The notes: a model not told the origin generated them from the sequence alone. 64,000 bases of DNA from CAILZL01 sp963791615 (GCA_963791615.1 CAWBTE010000006.1:434001-498000); one strand, 5' to 3'. Shown: positions 37,701-47,038, numbered from the stretch's first letter. Translations and numbers: made by a program.

Positions 37701-38318
37701 CTGCAGGCGCGAACCGGTGACAACGACTTCCTCAAGGGAATCGGCATTGGCCGCTTGCGCATTCTGCGCACAAGCCGTGCTGGACAAGGATGAGGATGCA
37801 CATACCCCGAGAAAGGCGGCGAGTCGCGACAGGAAACTACTGCTCTTCTTCATTGAATTATCTCCCCTGGTTGTTTTGACATCTTTGGCTCCACGTCCGA
37901 CTACAGCATCGGTCGGTGGAACTTCAACTTGTTGTTGTAAATCATTAACACGCGTGGCTTTTTCGGTCGGCACTCCCGGCGGCACACTGCGATTCGCCGG
38001 CGGCACGCTTCGATAAATCCTGATCGTGCGTTCATTGAGGAATTCGAAAGTGAGCCCGGTACCTTCCAGAAGGTGCGTGAGCGTTTCTTTTGGAGGCAGT
38101 CCCGAAGGCGCACGGCTTGAGGTGATGTCTCCTACTGCGCCCGACACATAGATGATTTGCAGACCTGTCTGTCTGGCGAACGCGGCGACGGCATTTGCAA
38201 GCGGCTGCGCAACGATTTCAGAATCGCGAGACTGCTCGACAGCCTCTGCACGCATGTTCGCCATGCAGATGCTGCCAACGATCGTGCACAGTATTGAAAT
38301 GCGTGGCTTCACCGCCAT
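34790..38318 (-). CDS. TonB-dependent receptor 3 with N-terminal STN domain (one frameshift)
   Basis: Signal peptide MAVKPRISILCTIVGSICMA, then an STN/secretin-short domain (residues about 30-110: QPLANAVAAFARQTGLQIIY, TLTHLLEGTGLTFEFLNERT). STN domains relay surface signals to FecR. At residue 156 a Met starts what looks like a second signal peptide (MKKSSSFLSRLAAFLGVCAS), with EEVVVTGSRLQSAGFNAPTP right after it. The plug is seen in VEVVTGGASAAYGSDAVSGV. The frame slips near 36880; the barrel resumes MGRVSYDITDNMNAYFEFNN and ends IGRRYRVGVRANF. It is downstream of FecI and FecR on the same strand, so it is the signalling receptor of that pair. Confidence 0.85.
37862..37868 (-). promoter_or_regulatory. 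Internal Shine-Dalgarno before the second signal peptide
   Basis: AGGGGAG lies eight bases before the in-frame ATG at 37853 inside the receptor 3 gene. It would permit an alternative start that omits the STN domain and yields an ordinary receptor with its own signal peptide. Confidence 0.55.
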
Positions 38319-38463
38319 GCTTTACCCCCTGAAATCATCATTTTGTGTTGGGCCACAACCTGCAGGAAAAGTTTGTGGCCACCATGTTCGTCTATTTATT
38401 CGTCTGTTAGTAATCAAGAGTGGCTTACTGCGCAATCGGGTACCACTATTTTTCCACTAGGTA

Positions 38464-38590
38464 AGCTCTGAATTAATGTCATTTCGAGCGTAGCGAGAAA
38501 TCTTTCCGTGTTTGAGGCTTTTGCATATCAAGCACATGCAAGATTTCTCCCTGCGGTCGAAATGACAGATTCGATTCATTCAGAGGTTCC
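38464..38590. repeat. REP-like palindrome (GTCATTTCGA type)
   Basis: GTCATTTCGAGCGTAGCGAG with AAATCT, and its imperfect complement at about 38540-38570, flanked by AGCTCTGAATTAA and its complement near 38580-38590. It occupies most of the 324-base gap between receptor 3 and FecR. The same core occurs at 57758-57919. This motif is common in many bacterial genomes. Confidence 0.75.
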
Positions 38591-38642
38591 CTAGGAGAGG
38601 CCGGCGCAGCGTGTTGTCATTCGATCTTGGACGTCACAGGCT

Positions 38643-39749
38643 TCACTCGCTCCTGATCTGCACACCAACTTGTCCGTCAACATGACGCGTTACTTCTATT
38701 TTTCCATTCGTCGATGACACCGACACACCTTCAAGACGTCCCAGAAAGGCCAGAAATGACTCGGTGTCGTAAGCATTGAACACACCAGTAATCGGCAAGC
38801 TACGCAATTCGTCACTATTGATTTCAATCGGTATCGGTCCGTAGCGATTGAATTCTTCGGTCACTTCATGGAGCGGACGTTGCTCAAAAACGATTTGTCG
38901 CTGCACCCAGGCCACCGTTTCCCGTACATTTGCCACCAAGACCTCCGGCGACTTCAAGTCGCCCCCCAGACGCACTTGTTCACCGGCGCCGATACGCAAT
39001 GCATCTGCAGGAATGACTGCAAGCGTGGCTGCGGGCGGTGCGACGCCGTCAAATACCGCCACCTTGCCATCCACCACCGTCACCACGGTGGCATCCGCTT
39101 GTCGGAAAACGTCGAACTGAGTTCCCACCGCAATCACCTGAGCATCGCCGGCGATCACACGAAAACGCCTGTGCTCTTCATGCACGACCTGGAACAGGGC
39201 CTGTCCGCGTTTGACGTTCACAACGCGCTCCTGTGCGTCGTAGCGCACAGTGACCTCCGAGTCGGAGTTAAGGTTGACTGCAGATCCGTCTGGCAAACGC
39301 CAGGAACGTTGTTCGCCATGACCGGTTTCGAAGTCCTGCGGCAATCCAAATCGCTCTCCATCGCGCACCAGCCATACCGTGGTCGTCAGCAACAATGCGA
39401 TGGAGGCAGCTGCACCGAACCATAGCGGCCTGCGGCCGAACCGCGTCGTGATTTTGTTCTGGAAGATGTTCGTGCGAGTCGGCAATACGGAAACATTGTC
39501 CACCGGCTGCGCCAGCGCTGCGGCCAGCAATTGATCGAGGTTAAATTGGGAATCCTCGGTGACAGCACGCAGATCATGAGCAAGCCCGGCGACTTTCAGG
39601 TACTCCTCCACATGCAGCGGTGACGACCGCAACCATTCCATAAAGGCCACACGACTTTCTTTAGTCGCAGCGTTGCTGCGATTTTCCACAAACCATTCAG
39701 TGGCCTGTTGCGCCACAATCGATCGTGATGATTGATTTAAGCTGGACAT
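38643..39749 (-). CDS. fecR: FecR-family anti-sigma/signal transducer
   Basis: 368 residues. N-terminal DUF4880-type domain (QQATEWFVENRSNAATKESR, VAFMEWLRSSPLHVEEYLKV), one membrane helix at about residues 105-125 (FGAAASIALLLTTTVWLV), and a periplasmic FecR domain (SWRLPDGSAVNLNSDSEVTV, RGQALFQVVHEEHRRFRVIA, VGTQFDVFRQADATVVTVVD). The STN-like C-terminal part is PLHEVTEEFNRYGPIPIEIN. It holds the ECF sigma factor until the loaded receptor signals through its STN domain. It starts three bases after the sigma gene stop, so the two are coupled. Confidence 0.92.
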   Translation of the reverse strand: MSSLNQSSRSIVAQQATEWFVENRSNAATKESRVAFMEWLRSSPLHVEEYLKVAGLAHDLRAVTEDSQFNLDQLLAAALAQPVDNVSVLPTRTNIFQNKITTRFGRRPLWFGAAASIALLLTTTVWLVRDGERFGLPQDFETGHGEQRSWRLPDGSAVNLNSDSEVTVRYDAQERVVNVKRGQALFQVVHEEHRRFRVIAGDAQVIAVGTQFDVFRQADATVVTVVDGKVAVFDGVAPPAATLAVIPADALRIGAGEQVRLGGDLKSPEVLVANVRETVAWVQRQIVFEQRPLHEVTEEFNRYGPIPIEINSDELRSLPITGVFNAYDTESFLAFLGRLEGVSVSSTNGKIEVTRHVDGQVGVQIRSE

Positions 39750-39752
39750 AAG

Positions 39753-40259
39753 TTACTTGAAACGACCCATTCGACGCCGACAATGTTCCAGCGCCTGCGT
39801 GAGATATTTTTTTACCATGTTTGAAGAAATCGCCAATCTCTGCCCGATTTCGTCGTAGCTCATTCCATCCCGGTATTGCATTACGACCGCCGCCCGGCAC
39901 TTGGGGGATAACTCCGCGAGCGCAAGGCGCAGACGCTTTTTACGTTCGCCGGTATCAATGTCACTTTCAAAATGCGGTAGCTCCGCCAGCTGCTCCTGAA
40001 TGGCGAAATCGTCTACATCGTCCGTGTTAAGACGTCGCTCCACAACCGAGTGTTCTTTAACGAGATTGTTCGCGACGGTATAGAGATACAGCTCCGGATT
40101 CCGGATTGCCTGCGTGTCGTTCAGGCGCAAGATGCGCACATACACTTCCTGAGCGAGATCCTGCGCATCTACCTTGACCCGGCGCTGGAAAAAAACCTGC
40201 AACCCGCCGCGATGTTCAGCGAACAACCTCTCCAGCAGCGTTTTCTTGGATTCGCTCAT
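39753..40259 (-). CDS. fecI: ECF sigma-70 family factor, FecI-like
   Basis: 168 residues. Region 2 is seen in DAQDLAQEVYVRILRLND and ELYLYTVANNLVKEHSVVER. The region 4 helix-turn-helix is LSPKCRAAVVMQYRDGMSYD followed by EIGQRLAISSNMVKKYLTQA. It is the cytoplasmic partner of the FecR protein encoded next and probably drives the receptor/tannase genes downstream. No autoregulatory promoter is obvious by eye in the 171 bases upstream. Typical of iron- or polymer-uptake surface signalling; here the neighbouring tannase suggests an aromatic ester cue. Confidence 0.92.
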   Translation of the reverse strand: MSESKKTLLERLFAEHRGGLQVFFQRRVKVDAQDLAQEVYVRILRLNDTQAIRNPELYLYTVANNLVKEHSVVERRLNTDDVDDFAIQEQLAELPHFESDIDTGERKKRLRLALAELSPKCRAAVVMQYRDGMSYDEIGQRLAISSNMVKKYLTQALEHCRRRMGRFK

Positions 40260-40430
40260 TAAATGGATCGATCAATGACTACCCGGTTATGGAGTAAGAG
40301 TCCAGCAACCGGAATTCGGGTACCCAAATCTTCCAATACTGCCGTTCCCGCCTTTATTTGCTGAGTATCCGTTTTTCGGGTAGCGCCCGGGACTTGATTG
40401 CGGAGACCCTCTCGCCCCACTGCTGCTCCA

Positions 40431-41534
40431 TCAGAGCGTAACTTCATATTCGTAGCGGGATGACCACTTGAATGACTCGCCTGGCGCGATGCTCATCCTG
40501 ATGAAGGGTTCGATGGACATCACGGGACGTATCGACCAGAGAAATGCCCGTGTCAACGGTTGGTCAGTGCTGATACGCACTCCCGCACCGAGATTGCGAT
40601 GCACGATGTGAAAACCATTGTCGCTGGCGGTCGTGCCAAAGCCGTTCAACGCAGCCGTGACTCTCTGTTCGGTGGTTGGCGCGGCGAGATAGACAAAGCG
40701 GTTACCAACAACTTCGGCAAGCTGCGCTTCGGGCGGTTTGTCCACCGCAAACTGATACGCCGTGCTCAGCTCCAGTCCCGCTGTCGTACCCGTGCCATCG
40801 ATATTGAGAAAATTGTGGTTGTACACCTGCGTGGTGATGGACTTGCTACCGGCATTGCGCAGCACATGTTCCAGCAACATCACCGGCTGATCTTTGAGCA
40901 GGCGCACCGTCTTGACGTAGTGATAGGCATAACCCGTGCCCGGGTCGGCAACTTCGTGAGTGAATTCCACGTAGTCGGGTTTGACGACGTTGCTGCGCTT
41001 GCCAGCATCGACGAGGGGATACTGGCGAAACGGCGCGTAAGCTGCATCATCGAGCCGGCGCAGCACTCCCACGCCAATCTTCACAAACACGCCACCCGGC
41101 TTGGCTTCCGCATAACCCAGCGCACCCCCTTCGGCGTTGAACTCTTCCACCGGACCGGTTGCAGCCGTGTTGGGCCCGGCAATCGCCTTGCCATCCTGAA
41201 ACACAAAATCACGCACGCTGGGCGACATGCCGCCAAACCACGGCACGTAGAAATCATGTCCCTTATACGTCAGGCTGCCGATCATGCCCGCCCCGTCAAA
41301 GCGCACGCCTTTGTAAAAACCTTTTTGCGCATCGGGCAAATAAATCTTTGCCGCGATCTGGTCGTTGCTGATGGTCACGGCTGGCGTCTTGATGAGTTCT
41401 TCGAGCGGCACAGCATCCGTGACAGGCGCGATGGCAGCAGGCGCTGCTTGCTGTGCCAATGCATGGCATGCCATGCATGCGATACCCACACCCAACACGA
41501 GTTGGGTCAATCGAAAGTAGCTGCGACGCATCAC
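40431..41534 (-). CDS. Secreted galactose-mutarotase-like fold protein
   Basis: 367 residues with a signal peptide (MRRSYFRLTQLVLGVGIACM, then ACHALAQ). The mature part resembles the aldose-epimerase/mutarotase-like beta-sandwich: FYKGVRFDGAGMIGSLTYKG, DYVEFTHEVADPGTGYAYHY, LRNAGSKSITTQVYNHNFLN. The YNHNFLN stretch matches the His/Asn active-site region of such proteins only loosely. Likely sugar binding or epimerisation in the periplasm; a specific function is not assignable. It lies nine bases after the ceramidase-like gene on the same strand, so the two form an operon. Confidence 0.65.
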   Translation of the reverse strand: MMRRSYFRLTQLVLGVGIACMACHALAQQAAPAAIAPVTDAVPLEELIKTPAVTISNDQIAAKIYLPDAQKGFYKGVRFDGAGMIGSLTYKGHDFYVPWFGGMSPSVRDFVFQDGKAIAGPNTAATGPVEEFNAEGGALGYAEAKPGGVFVKIGVGVLRRLDDAAYAPFRQYPLVDAGKRSNVVKPDYVEFTHEVADPGTGYAYHYVKTVRLLKDQPVMLLEHVLRNAGSKSITTQVYNHNFLNIDGTGTTAGLELSTAYQFAVDKPPEAQLAEVVGNRFVYLAAPTTEQRVTAALNGFGTTASDNGFHIVHRNLGAGVRISTDQPLTRAFLWSIRPVMSIEPFIRMSIAPGESFKWSSRYEYEVTL

Positions 41535-41543
41535 TTCGTTCTC

Positions 41544-42878
41544 CTACTTCGCTGCTTTCAGAACGGGCAGGTACTGCTGCATCATGCCGCGGAAGGCATT
41601 GATCATCGCCGGCTCAGCACAACCAGGTTTGAGGCGATTGGTGATTGCTTTTTCGGATGGCATCAAATACGCCTTGTCTGTGGGGATGTAGCCGATGCCG
41701 TTCGGCATGACGGTTATCATCATCGTGCGGTCGAAGATCGAGTCGCGCTTCAGGTTCTGGCCAATCTCGGTAAACACTTCGCCCGAGACACCTGCTACTG
41801 CAATGTCATTGATCATCAGCAACGACAGCGGAATCGTGACGGGTTCACCATCCACCATCTTCACCGTGGCGGGAGCACGATAACCAGCCGTCGGTACGCC
41901 AGGTTTCGGCGGCTCGGCGCGTTGTTGTCCGGGACAGGTGACCGACGTCGTGGCGCCCCACAGCGTGACGCGATCCGACGTGTTCTGAATTGCCCTGGTC
42001 ACTCGTACGACCTCTTCGCCCAGACGCCGCGCTTGCACATCCAGGATGCCCCAGCCTGCAGCACCTTCGTCAAATACATCGGGTGCATCCTGGTTGTAGG
42101 TTGCCATGAACATCGGGTTCTGATCGCCGGCCGCGCCAGAGGCCCATACCGCTACCGAGTTGTTCTTGAGGCGATCCTCAACATAGTTCGAAGTTGCGCC
42201 CGGCAGGTCGCCGGTAATCTGGACGTGACCATCCTGTGTCTTTGCCAGATACATCACCACACCGTGCACGGCGTAATTGGTGTACACCGCGATCGGATCA
42301 CCGGCTGGCGTGGTGACCGAAATGACAGCGACGGTTTTGTCAGAGGGGCCTTCCGGGTTGTAGCCCATGTGATATCCCTCACCGATCTTTTCGTCGCGAT
42401 TGGTGTTGACATAGGCCTTGCCCGTGCCGAAACCAATACGCGCCGGTTGCAGACGTGCATTGGCCTGCCGCGCCGCTTCGAGGATGCCTTTTTTCACAAT
42501 ATCGAAGTACCGTACATTGTCGCCCGTGCCCCGCGGCGCATTGTGATCATGGGTGGCGCTCAGGATGAGGTGCTCTCGCGGAATTTTCAGTTCCTTGGTC
42601 ACGGCGTCAATCAGCTCATCGCCACTGGTCAGTCCCGTGGCATCGACGCCGATGAGCGCCACCTTGCTTGCGCCGTTATCAAGCACCAGCGCACGTACAT
42701 ACAACGGGTCGTGCACGCTGCCATAGTTTTGTCCGACGTTGATCGGAAACATGTCTTTGGTCGGTGTGATATCTACTTTGGCGGCGCCTGCGCGCAGGCT
42801 GCCGGCTGCGGTGCAAACAGCTGTAGTAGCCAGCAGTACGACTACTGCGAAAATGCTGCGATGCGATAGAGTGTTCAT
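41544..42878 (-). CDS. Secreted neutral/alkaline ceramidase-like protein, copy 1
   Basis: 444 residues from the ATG at 42878, which is followed by a signal peptide (MNTLSHRSIFAVVVLLATTA). N-terminal ceramidase-like domain: GAAKVDITPTKDMFPINVGQ, VRALVLDNGASKVALIGVDA, EHLILSATHDHNAPRGTG (the zinc-site His cluster), FGTGKAYVNTNRDEKIGEGY and WASGAAGDQNPMFMATYNQD. It is shorter than true neutral ceramidases and lacks the C-terminal domain, so amide or ester hydrolysis of another substrate is likely. Paralogue at 56255-57640. Divergent from the alpha/beta hydrolase at 43102. Confidence 0.82.
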   Translation of the reverse strand: MNTLSHRSIFAVVVLLATTAVCTAAGSLRAGAAKVDITPTKDMFPINVGQNYGSVHDPLYVRALVLDNGASKVALIGVDATGLTSGDELIDAVTKELKIPREHLILSATHDHNAPRGTGDNVRYFDIVKKGILEAARQANARLQPARIGFGTGKAYVNTNRDEKIGEGYHMGYNPEGPSDKTVAVISVTTPAGDPIAVYTNYAVHGVVMYLAKTQDGHVQITGDLPGATSNYVEDRLKNNSVAVWASGAAGDQNPMFMATYNQDAPDVFDEGAAGWGILDVQARRLGEEVVRVTRAIQNTSDRVTLWGATTSVTCPGQQRAEPPKPGVPTAGYRAPATVKMVDGEPVTIPLSLLMINDIAVAGVSGEVFTEIGQNLKRDSIFDRTMMITVMPNGIGYIPTDKAYLMPSEKAITNRLKPGCAEPAMINAFRGMMQQYLPVLKAAK

Positions 42879-43101
42879 GTTGAGGACTCTTGCTTGGTAT
42901 GAATTCAACGTTAAAGCGCCGATGCAACAACTGCGGGTTACAGCCAGCGCATCCCCTGCTGTGTCGTCGGACTGTAGCATTGTCCGCAAAAAGCGGCAGC
43001 TGATGATCGAATGATGGGGCATGATCGAAAACTAATCACCCAGGACATTGCTTTGCCATGAGCCACGGTAATTAATGTGCAAATTATCAAGGGGACTTTC
43101 A

Positions 43102-44496
43102 ATGAACAACCAACTTAAATTTATTTGCGCCCTGGCGGTTGCAACCTGCTCACTAACAAATCTTCACGCTCAACAAGCCTCACCCAATGTGGCCGCGCCA
43201 CCTGCAGCGGGAAATGCAGCGCGGCGCGCTCTGCCCACAGGTCCGGTACAGAACGACAAATACCGTACAACGTATGTGCGCCTCGGTGCGAATGACGACG
43301 AGGGACTGCTGTATGAGCCGGTGACTCCTGGCCCGAATGCACGCATCGCCATCGTATCCATTCATCCGAACGGCAACGTATTTAATATGGAAACTGGACG
43401 CGAGATGGCCAGTCGCGGCTATCGGGTGCTGATGGTCAATCATCATGGCGAAAGCGATACAGCCGAGCAGTTCGCGCCCGGCATTTCACGCGGCGTGACC
43501 TACCTGCGCTCGCTGCCCGGCGTACAACACGTGGTGCTTTCCGGTCACAGCGGCGGCGGGCATCTGGTCACCTTCTATCAGAACGTCGCCGAGAACGGCC
43601 CGTCAGCATGCCAGGGCGCCGAGAAAATCTATCCCTGCTCGGGCGAAGGACTGACCGGCCTGGCGAAACCGGATGGCCTCATCCTGCTGGATTCAACCAT
43701 CGGCGCGTTTCATGGAATGAGCTCCATCGACCCGGCCGAAATGGAGGGCGGCAAGCGCAACCCGGCACTGGACATGTTCACCGCTGCCAACGGTTACGAC
43801 CCGGCTGCCAAACGCGCCACGTATTCGGCCGAATTTGCCAAGCGCTTCTATGCTGCCCAGGCGGCACGCAATGCCAAGCTCGTCGACGACGCGCTGGCGC
43901 GCCTGAATGCGATCAAGCAGGGCAAGGGACAATTCAGCGACGACGAACCCCTGCTCATTCGCGGCATGGGCCAGAACGCAACCGGCGCCCGGCTGTATCA
44001 ACCCGACCCTGCGTTCGCGGCGCACACCAGAAAACCCTACATGCTGCTGAAAGCAGATGGCACGACGCCTACCGTGATCATCCACTCGGTGCGCCCACCC
44101 ACGGGACAACAGTCGCTCAATGCGCTCAACACCCTGAATGTGATGAGCAACAACACCACGGTGCGCAGCTTTCTGCAATCGGCGATTCGCACCACAGCGG
44201 ACTATGCAATCACCGCCGATAACATTGTGGGGGTCAATTGGGCCTCTGCCACCACCGCCACACCCGGCAATGCCAGGGGCGTTACGGTCCCGGCGCTGGT
44301 GATGCCAATGACCTGCCATTATCTGGTGGTGCAGGACGAGGTCATATTCGAGCAACTTAGTTCGAAGGACAAAACCCTGGTTGCGGTGGAAGGCGCCGTG
44401 CATGGCTTCACACCCTGTCGACCCGAGTACGGCGATACCGTCAAGCGTACGTTCGACTATGTCGACACCTGGCTGGGCAAGCCGGGACGGTTCTGA
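43102..44496 (+). CDS. Secreted alpha/beta hydrolase
   Basis: 464 residues from the ATG at 43102; AAGGGGA lies upstream and a signal peptide (MNNQLKFICALAVATCSLTN) follows. Alpha/beta fold: GPNARIAIVSIHPNGNVFNM, SRGYRVLMVNHHGESDTAEQ, and elbow HVVLSGHSGGGHLVTFYQNV (Ser nucleophile). A long cap region precedes KTLVAVEGAVHGFTPCRPEY with the likely His. Ester or amide hydrolase of unknown substrate. Its co-directional neighbour is a FucP-like sugar carrier 190 bases downstream, so sugar-ester cleavage then uptake is plausible. Two Cys pairs suggest a periplasmic disulphide. Confidence 0.82.
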   Translation: MNNQLKFICALAVATCSLTNLHAQQASPNVAAPPAAGNAARRALPTGPVQNDKYRTTYVRLGANDDEGLLYEPVTPGPNARIAIVSIHPNGNVFNMETGREMASRGYRVLMVNHHGESDTAEQFAPGISRGVTYLRSLPGVQHVVLSGHSGGGHLVTFYQNVAENGPSACQGAEKIYPCSGEGLTGLAKPDGLILLDSTIGAFHGMSSIDPAEMEGGKRNPALDMFTAANGYDPAAKRATYSAEFAKRFYAAQAARNAKLVDDALARLNAIKQGKGQFSDDEPLLIRGMGQNATGARLYQPDPAFAAHTRKPYMLLKADGTTPTVIIHSVRPPTGQQSLNALNTLNVMSNNTTVRSFLQSAIRTTADYAITADNIVGVNWASATTATPGNARGVTVPALVMPMTCHYLVVQDEVIFEQLSSKDKTLVAVEGAVHGFTPCRPEYGDTVKRTFDYVDTWLGKPGRF

Positions 44497-44686
44497 TGCA
44501 CAGGTCTGATATCCATCTGATGTCCACCTGATACATGGGGTCGCGAGCATGATTGCGCTCGCGACCCGCACATAAAGTCGTTACGTGACTGCGGAGTGCC
44601 CCCTCATGCACAGCACAATGTGCCTTGGTACAAACTTCGGGTAAGCTGCGACTTCCAACTACAACTTTCTTGAGATTGGGGACCCC

Positions 44687-45982
44687 ATGAGTCTGAACAT
44701 TAATGCGACTACCTCCACCGACCCGGTGCCCACCGAAGCGGAAAGCAATGGCGTCGATGCGCCTGATCTACGCTTATTCGTCATGGCCCTGTTCTTCGTG
44801 TTCGGCGGCATTACCAGCCTGACTGACATCATCATCCCCAAGCTCAAGGAGCTGTTCACGCTGTCCTATGCCGAAGCCATGCTGGTGCAATCGGCCTTCT
44901 TCGCCGCGTACTTGCTGATCTCGCTGCCCGGTGCGGCGATCGTCAAGCGCGTCGGCTACATGCGCACCGCAGCGATTGGCTTGTTGACGATGGCAGCCGG
45001 ATGTCTGTTGTTTGTACCAGCGGCAGGCTCGGGAATGTTCCTGATGTTCCTGGGGGCGCTGTTCATATTGGCCTCGGGCATTACCATCGTGCAGGTGGTC
45101 GCCAATCCGCTGATTTGCCTGCTGGGCAAGCCCAGCACTGCGCATAGCCGCCTGACCTTCGCACAGGCTTTCAATTCGCTGGGCACCACGGTATTTCCCT
45201 ACTTTGGCTCGATCCTGATTCTGGGCTCGCTGGCCAATGTGGACGTGACGCAACTGACAGGCGATGCTCTGCAAGAATATCGCGTCGCTGAGTCGCAGGT
45301 TATCGTGAACACCTACCTCGGTCTGGCCGCGGCCATTCTGGTGGTGGCAGCGCTGGTATGGTTGCGGCGCAATCGTCTGCCCGAGACCAAGATCGAAGAC
45401 ACCACCATACATCACCCCTTCAGCCTGTTGAAGCAACCGCGCTTCGGTTACGGCGCAGCGTGCATCTTCCTGTACGTGGGCGCGGAAGTGGCCATCGGTT
45501 CCATCATCGTCAACTATCTCATGGCAGCCGATGTATTCGGCATTGGTCATGAAGCGGCCGGCAAACATGTGATGTTCTACTGGGGCGGCGCCATGGTCGG
45601 CCGCTTCATCGGCTCGTATTTCCTGCGCGTACTCTCGCCGGGATGGGTGCTGGCGTTCGTTGCCACCGGCTCGATCACACTGCTGGGCATCTCGACCAAC
45701 ACCACGGGCGCCGTCTCCGGCTGGTCGCTGCTGGCCATCGGCCTGTGCAACTCCATCATGTTCCCGACCATCTTCTCGCTGGCCTGCGAAGGCCTGGGCA
45801 AACGCGCAGCGGAAGGCTCTGGCATCATCTGCGTGGCGATTGTCGGTGGCGCAGTGGTGCCGCTGATCTACGGCTTTGCCGCTGACATGGTCGGCCTGAA
45901 GCCAGCGATGTGGGTACCAGCAGTGTGCTACGCAGGCATTCTGGGCTTCGGTATCTTCGCCCGCCGTCCGTTCAGAACCTGA
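44687..45982 (+). CDS. FucP-like sugar:H+ symporter (MFS)
   Basis: 431 residues, 12 helices. Family features: ALFFVFGGITSLTDIIIPKL near the start, then VQSAFFAAYLLISLPGAAIV and KRVGYMRTAAIGLLTMAAGC. VQVVANPLICLLGKP is typical of the FHS (fucose/glucose/galactose) group, and HSRLTFAQAFNSLGTTVFPY follows. The C-terminal half has YVGAEVAIGSIIVNYLMAAD and CNSIMFPTIFSLACEGLGKR. It takes a hexose or deoxyhexose across the inner membrane. It suggests that the surrounding hydrolases release sugars. Downstream is a perfect hairpin. Confidence 0.9.
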   Translation: MSLNINATTSTDPVPTEAESNGVDAPDLRLFVMALFFVFGGITSLTDIIIPKLKELFTLSYAEAMLVQSAFFAAYLLISLPGAAIVKRVGYMRTAAIGLLTMAAGCLLFVPAAGSGMFLMFLGALFILASGITIVQVVANPLICLLGKPSTAHSRLTFAQAFNSLGTTVFPYFGSILILGSLANVDVTQLTGDALQEYRVAESQVIVNTYLGLAAAILVVAALVWLRRNRLPETKIEDTTIHHPFSLLKQPRFGYGAACIFLYVGAEVAIGSIIVNYLMAADVFGIGHEAAGKHVMFYWGGAMVGRFIGSYFLRVLSPGWVLAFVATGSITLLGISTNTTGAVSGWSLLAIGLCNSIMFPTIFSLACEGLGKRAAEGSGIICVAIVGGAVVPLIYGFAADMVGLKPAMWVPAVCYAGILGFGIFARRPFRT

Positions 45983-45990
45983 AAACAAGC

Positions 45991-46024
45991 TGCAACGGTA
46001 TCCAGAAAACTGGATACCGTTGCA
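45991..46024. terminator. Perfect 15-bp hairpin between convergent genes
   Basis: TGCAACGGTATCCAG (45991-46005), AAAA loop, exact complement (46010-46024), eight bases after the FucP-like stop and facing the amidohydrolase gene. There is no long U-tract on either side, but the stem is strong; a bidirectional terminator is likely. Confidence 0.7.
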
Positions 46025-46078
46025 TGACTCGATATCCTTGCAGCGGACTCGTCGCTCTCATTTAACTTTGAACAGGTC

Positions 46079-47038
46079 TCAGGCCAACAGCGGATAGAGA
46101 CGCTTGGCCGTACCGGAAAAAATCATCGCCCGATCCACCGATGAAAGTGAAGCCAGACAGGTCTTCGCTTCGGCAACCAGTTTCGTCAAAGGCCCTTCAT
46201 CCGACGGAATGTTGGATCCGAACGCAATGTGGTCGGCGCCGAATACGGACACGAGTTTCGAGAAGAAAGCATCAGGCGTGGACTTGCCCTTTCGTGACAA
46301 CTCGAAGGTGCGGGGCGTGATCTTCAAGTAGAAATTGCGGAACTGAGCCAGCTCAAAAAAGGATTGCGCGTTGGCATAGGGCGGGCCGTCATCCACCTTG
46401 ATCATCGAGGCATGGTCAAGCACCACCTTCACCTTCGGATAGCGCTGCAGCAGAGTACGGACATGCGGTATGCCCGCGGCCTGCGTGGAGATGCAGAGGG
46501 TGAACCCTTTTGATACCGCGTATTCCCAGATGGGGAAAGCCCTGGGATCGATCAACGCATCCGGGTTCGCATTGCCCGTGCGAATTCGCAGACCAGTGAT
46601 GCCCCGCTGCATCCATCGCTCCAGAACCTGTACTGCGTCAGGGGCGAGTGTGTCGATCGAACAGACGCCGGTGAAGCGCTGCGGTTGTTTCGCAATGGAG
46701 TCGGCGAGATAGGTGTTGTTGATGCCGTAGAAAGTCGAGGCCTGCACGATGGCCGCCTTGGCAATACCTGCGGCATTCGCCTCGGCCACGTAATCCTCGA
46801 AGGTCTGCGGATGTTCCTGCGACCAGTCGGAAGTCTCGCCACCAACAGGTGATGGCGGATAACGCTTGAGATCCTTCGAAATGATATGCGGGTGGATATC
46901 GATGATTTCTTCCGCCGGGGCAGCGGCCTGACTCAAACCAGCTCTGCCAAGGGCGAGACCTGCGCCGACAGCAAGCACATCCCGGCGAGTCAACGTGGTC
47001 ACTGGACTGGAAAAGCGGTTATTCATGGTAGTCACCAT
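46079..47038 (-). CDS. Tat-exported amidohydrolase family 2 (TIM-barrel) protein
   Basis: 319 residues (a start four codons later is equally possible). Tat signal: SPVTTLTRRDVLAVGAGLAL. TIM-barrel metal motifs: EIIDIHPHIISKDLKRYPPS (HxH), VKVVLDHASMIKVDDG, and AFGSNIPSDEGPLTKLVAEA near the C-terminus, where many relatives have GSD. The Asn variant also occurs in lactonase-like members. Reactions in the family include decarboxylation of aromatic acids and lactone hydrolysis. Being exported, it would act on periplasmic intermediates. The gene stands alone between the FucP hairpin and a MITE. Confidence 0.85.
   Translation of the reverse strand: MVTTMNNRFSSPVTTLTRRDVLAVGAGLALGRAGLSQAAAPAEEIIDIHPHIISKDLKRYPPSPVGGETSDWSQEHPQTFEDYVAEANAAGIAKAAIVQASTFYGINNTYLADSIAKQPQRFTGVCSIDTLAPDAVQVLERWMQRGITGLRIRTGNANPDALIDPRAFPIWEYAVSKGFTLCISTQAAGIPHVRTLLQRYPKVKVVLDHASMIKVDDGPPYANAQSFFELAQFRNFYLKITPRTFELSRKGKSTPDAFFSKLVSVFGADHIAFGSNIPSDEGPLTKLVAEAKTCLASLSSVDRAMIFSGTAKRLYPLLA

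Noticed and set aside
40560..42869. Very long plus-strand open frame (769 codons) opposite the mutarotase-like and ceramidase-like genes
   Set aside because: It is antisense to two genes with signal peptides and recognisable folds; its own translation is low-complexity His/Arg-rich with no family. It is a GC-skew shadow.
44774..45988. Minus-strand frame of 404 codons opposite the FucP-like gene
   Set aside because: Gln/His/Asp-rich antisense of a membrane protein, a common artefact.
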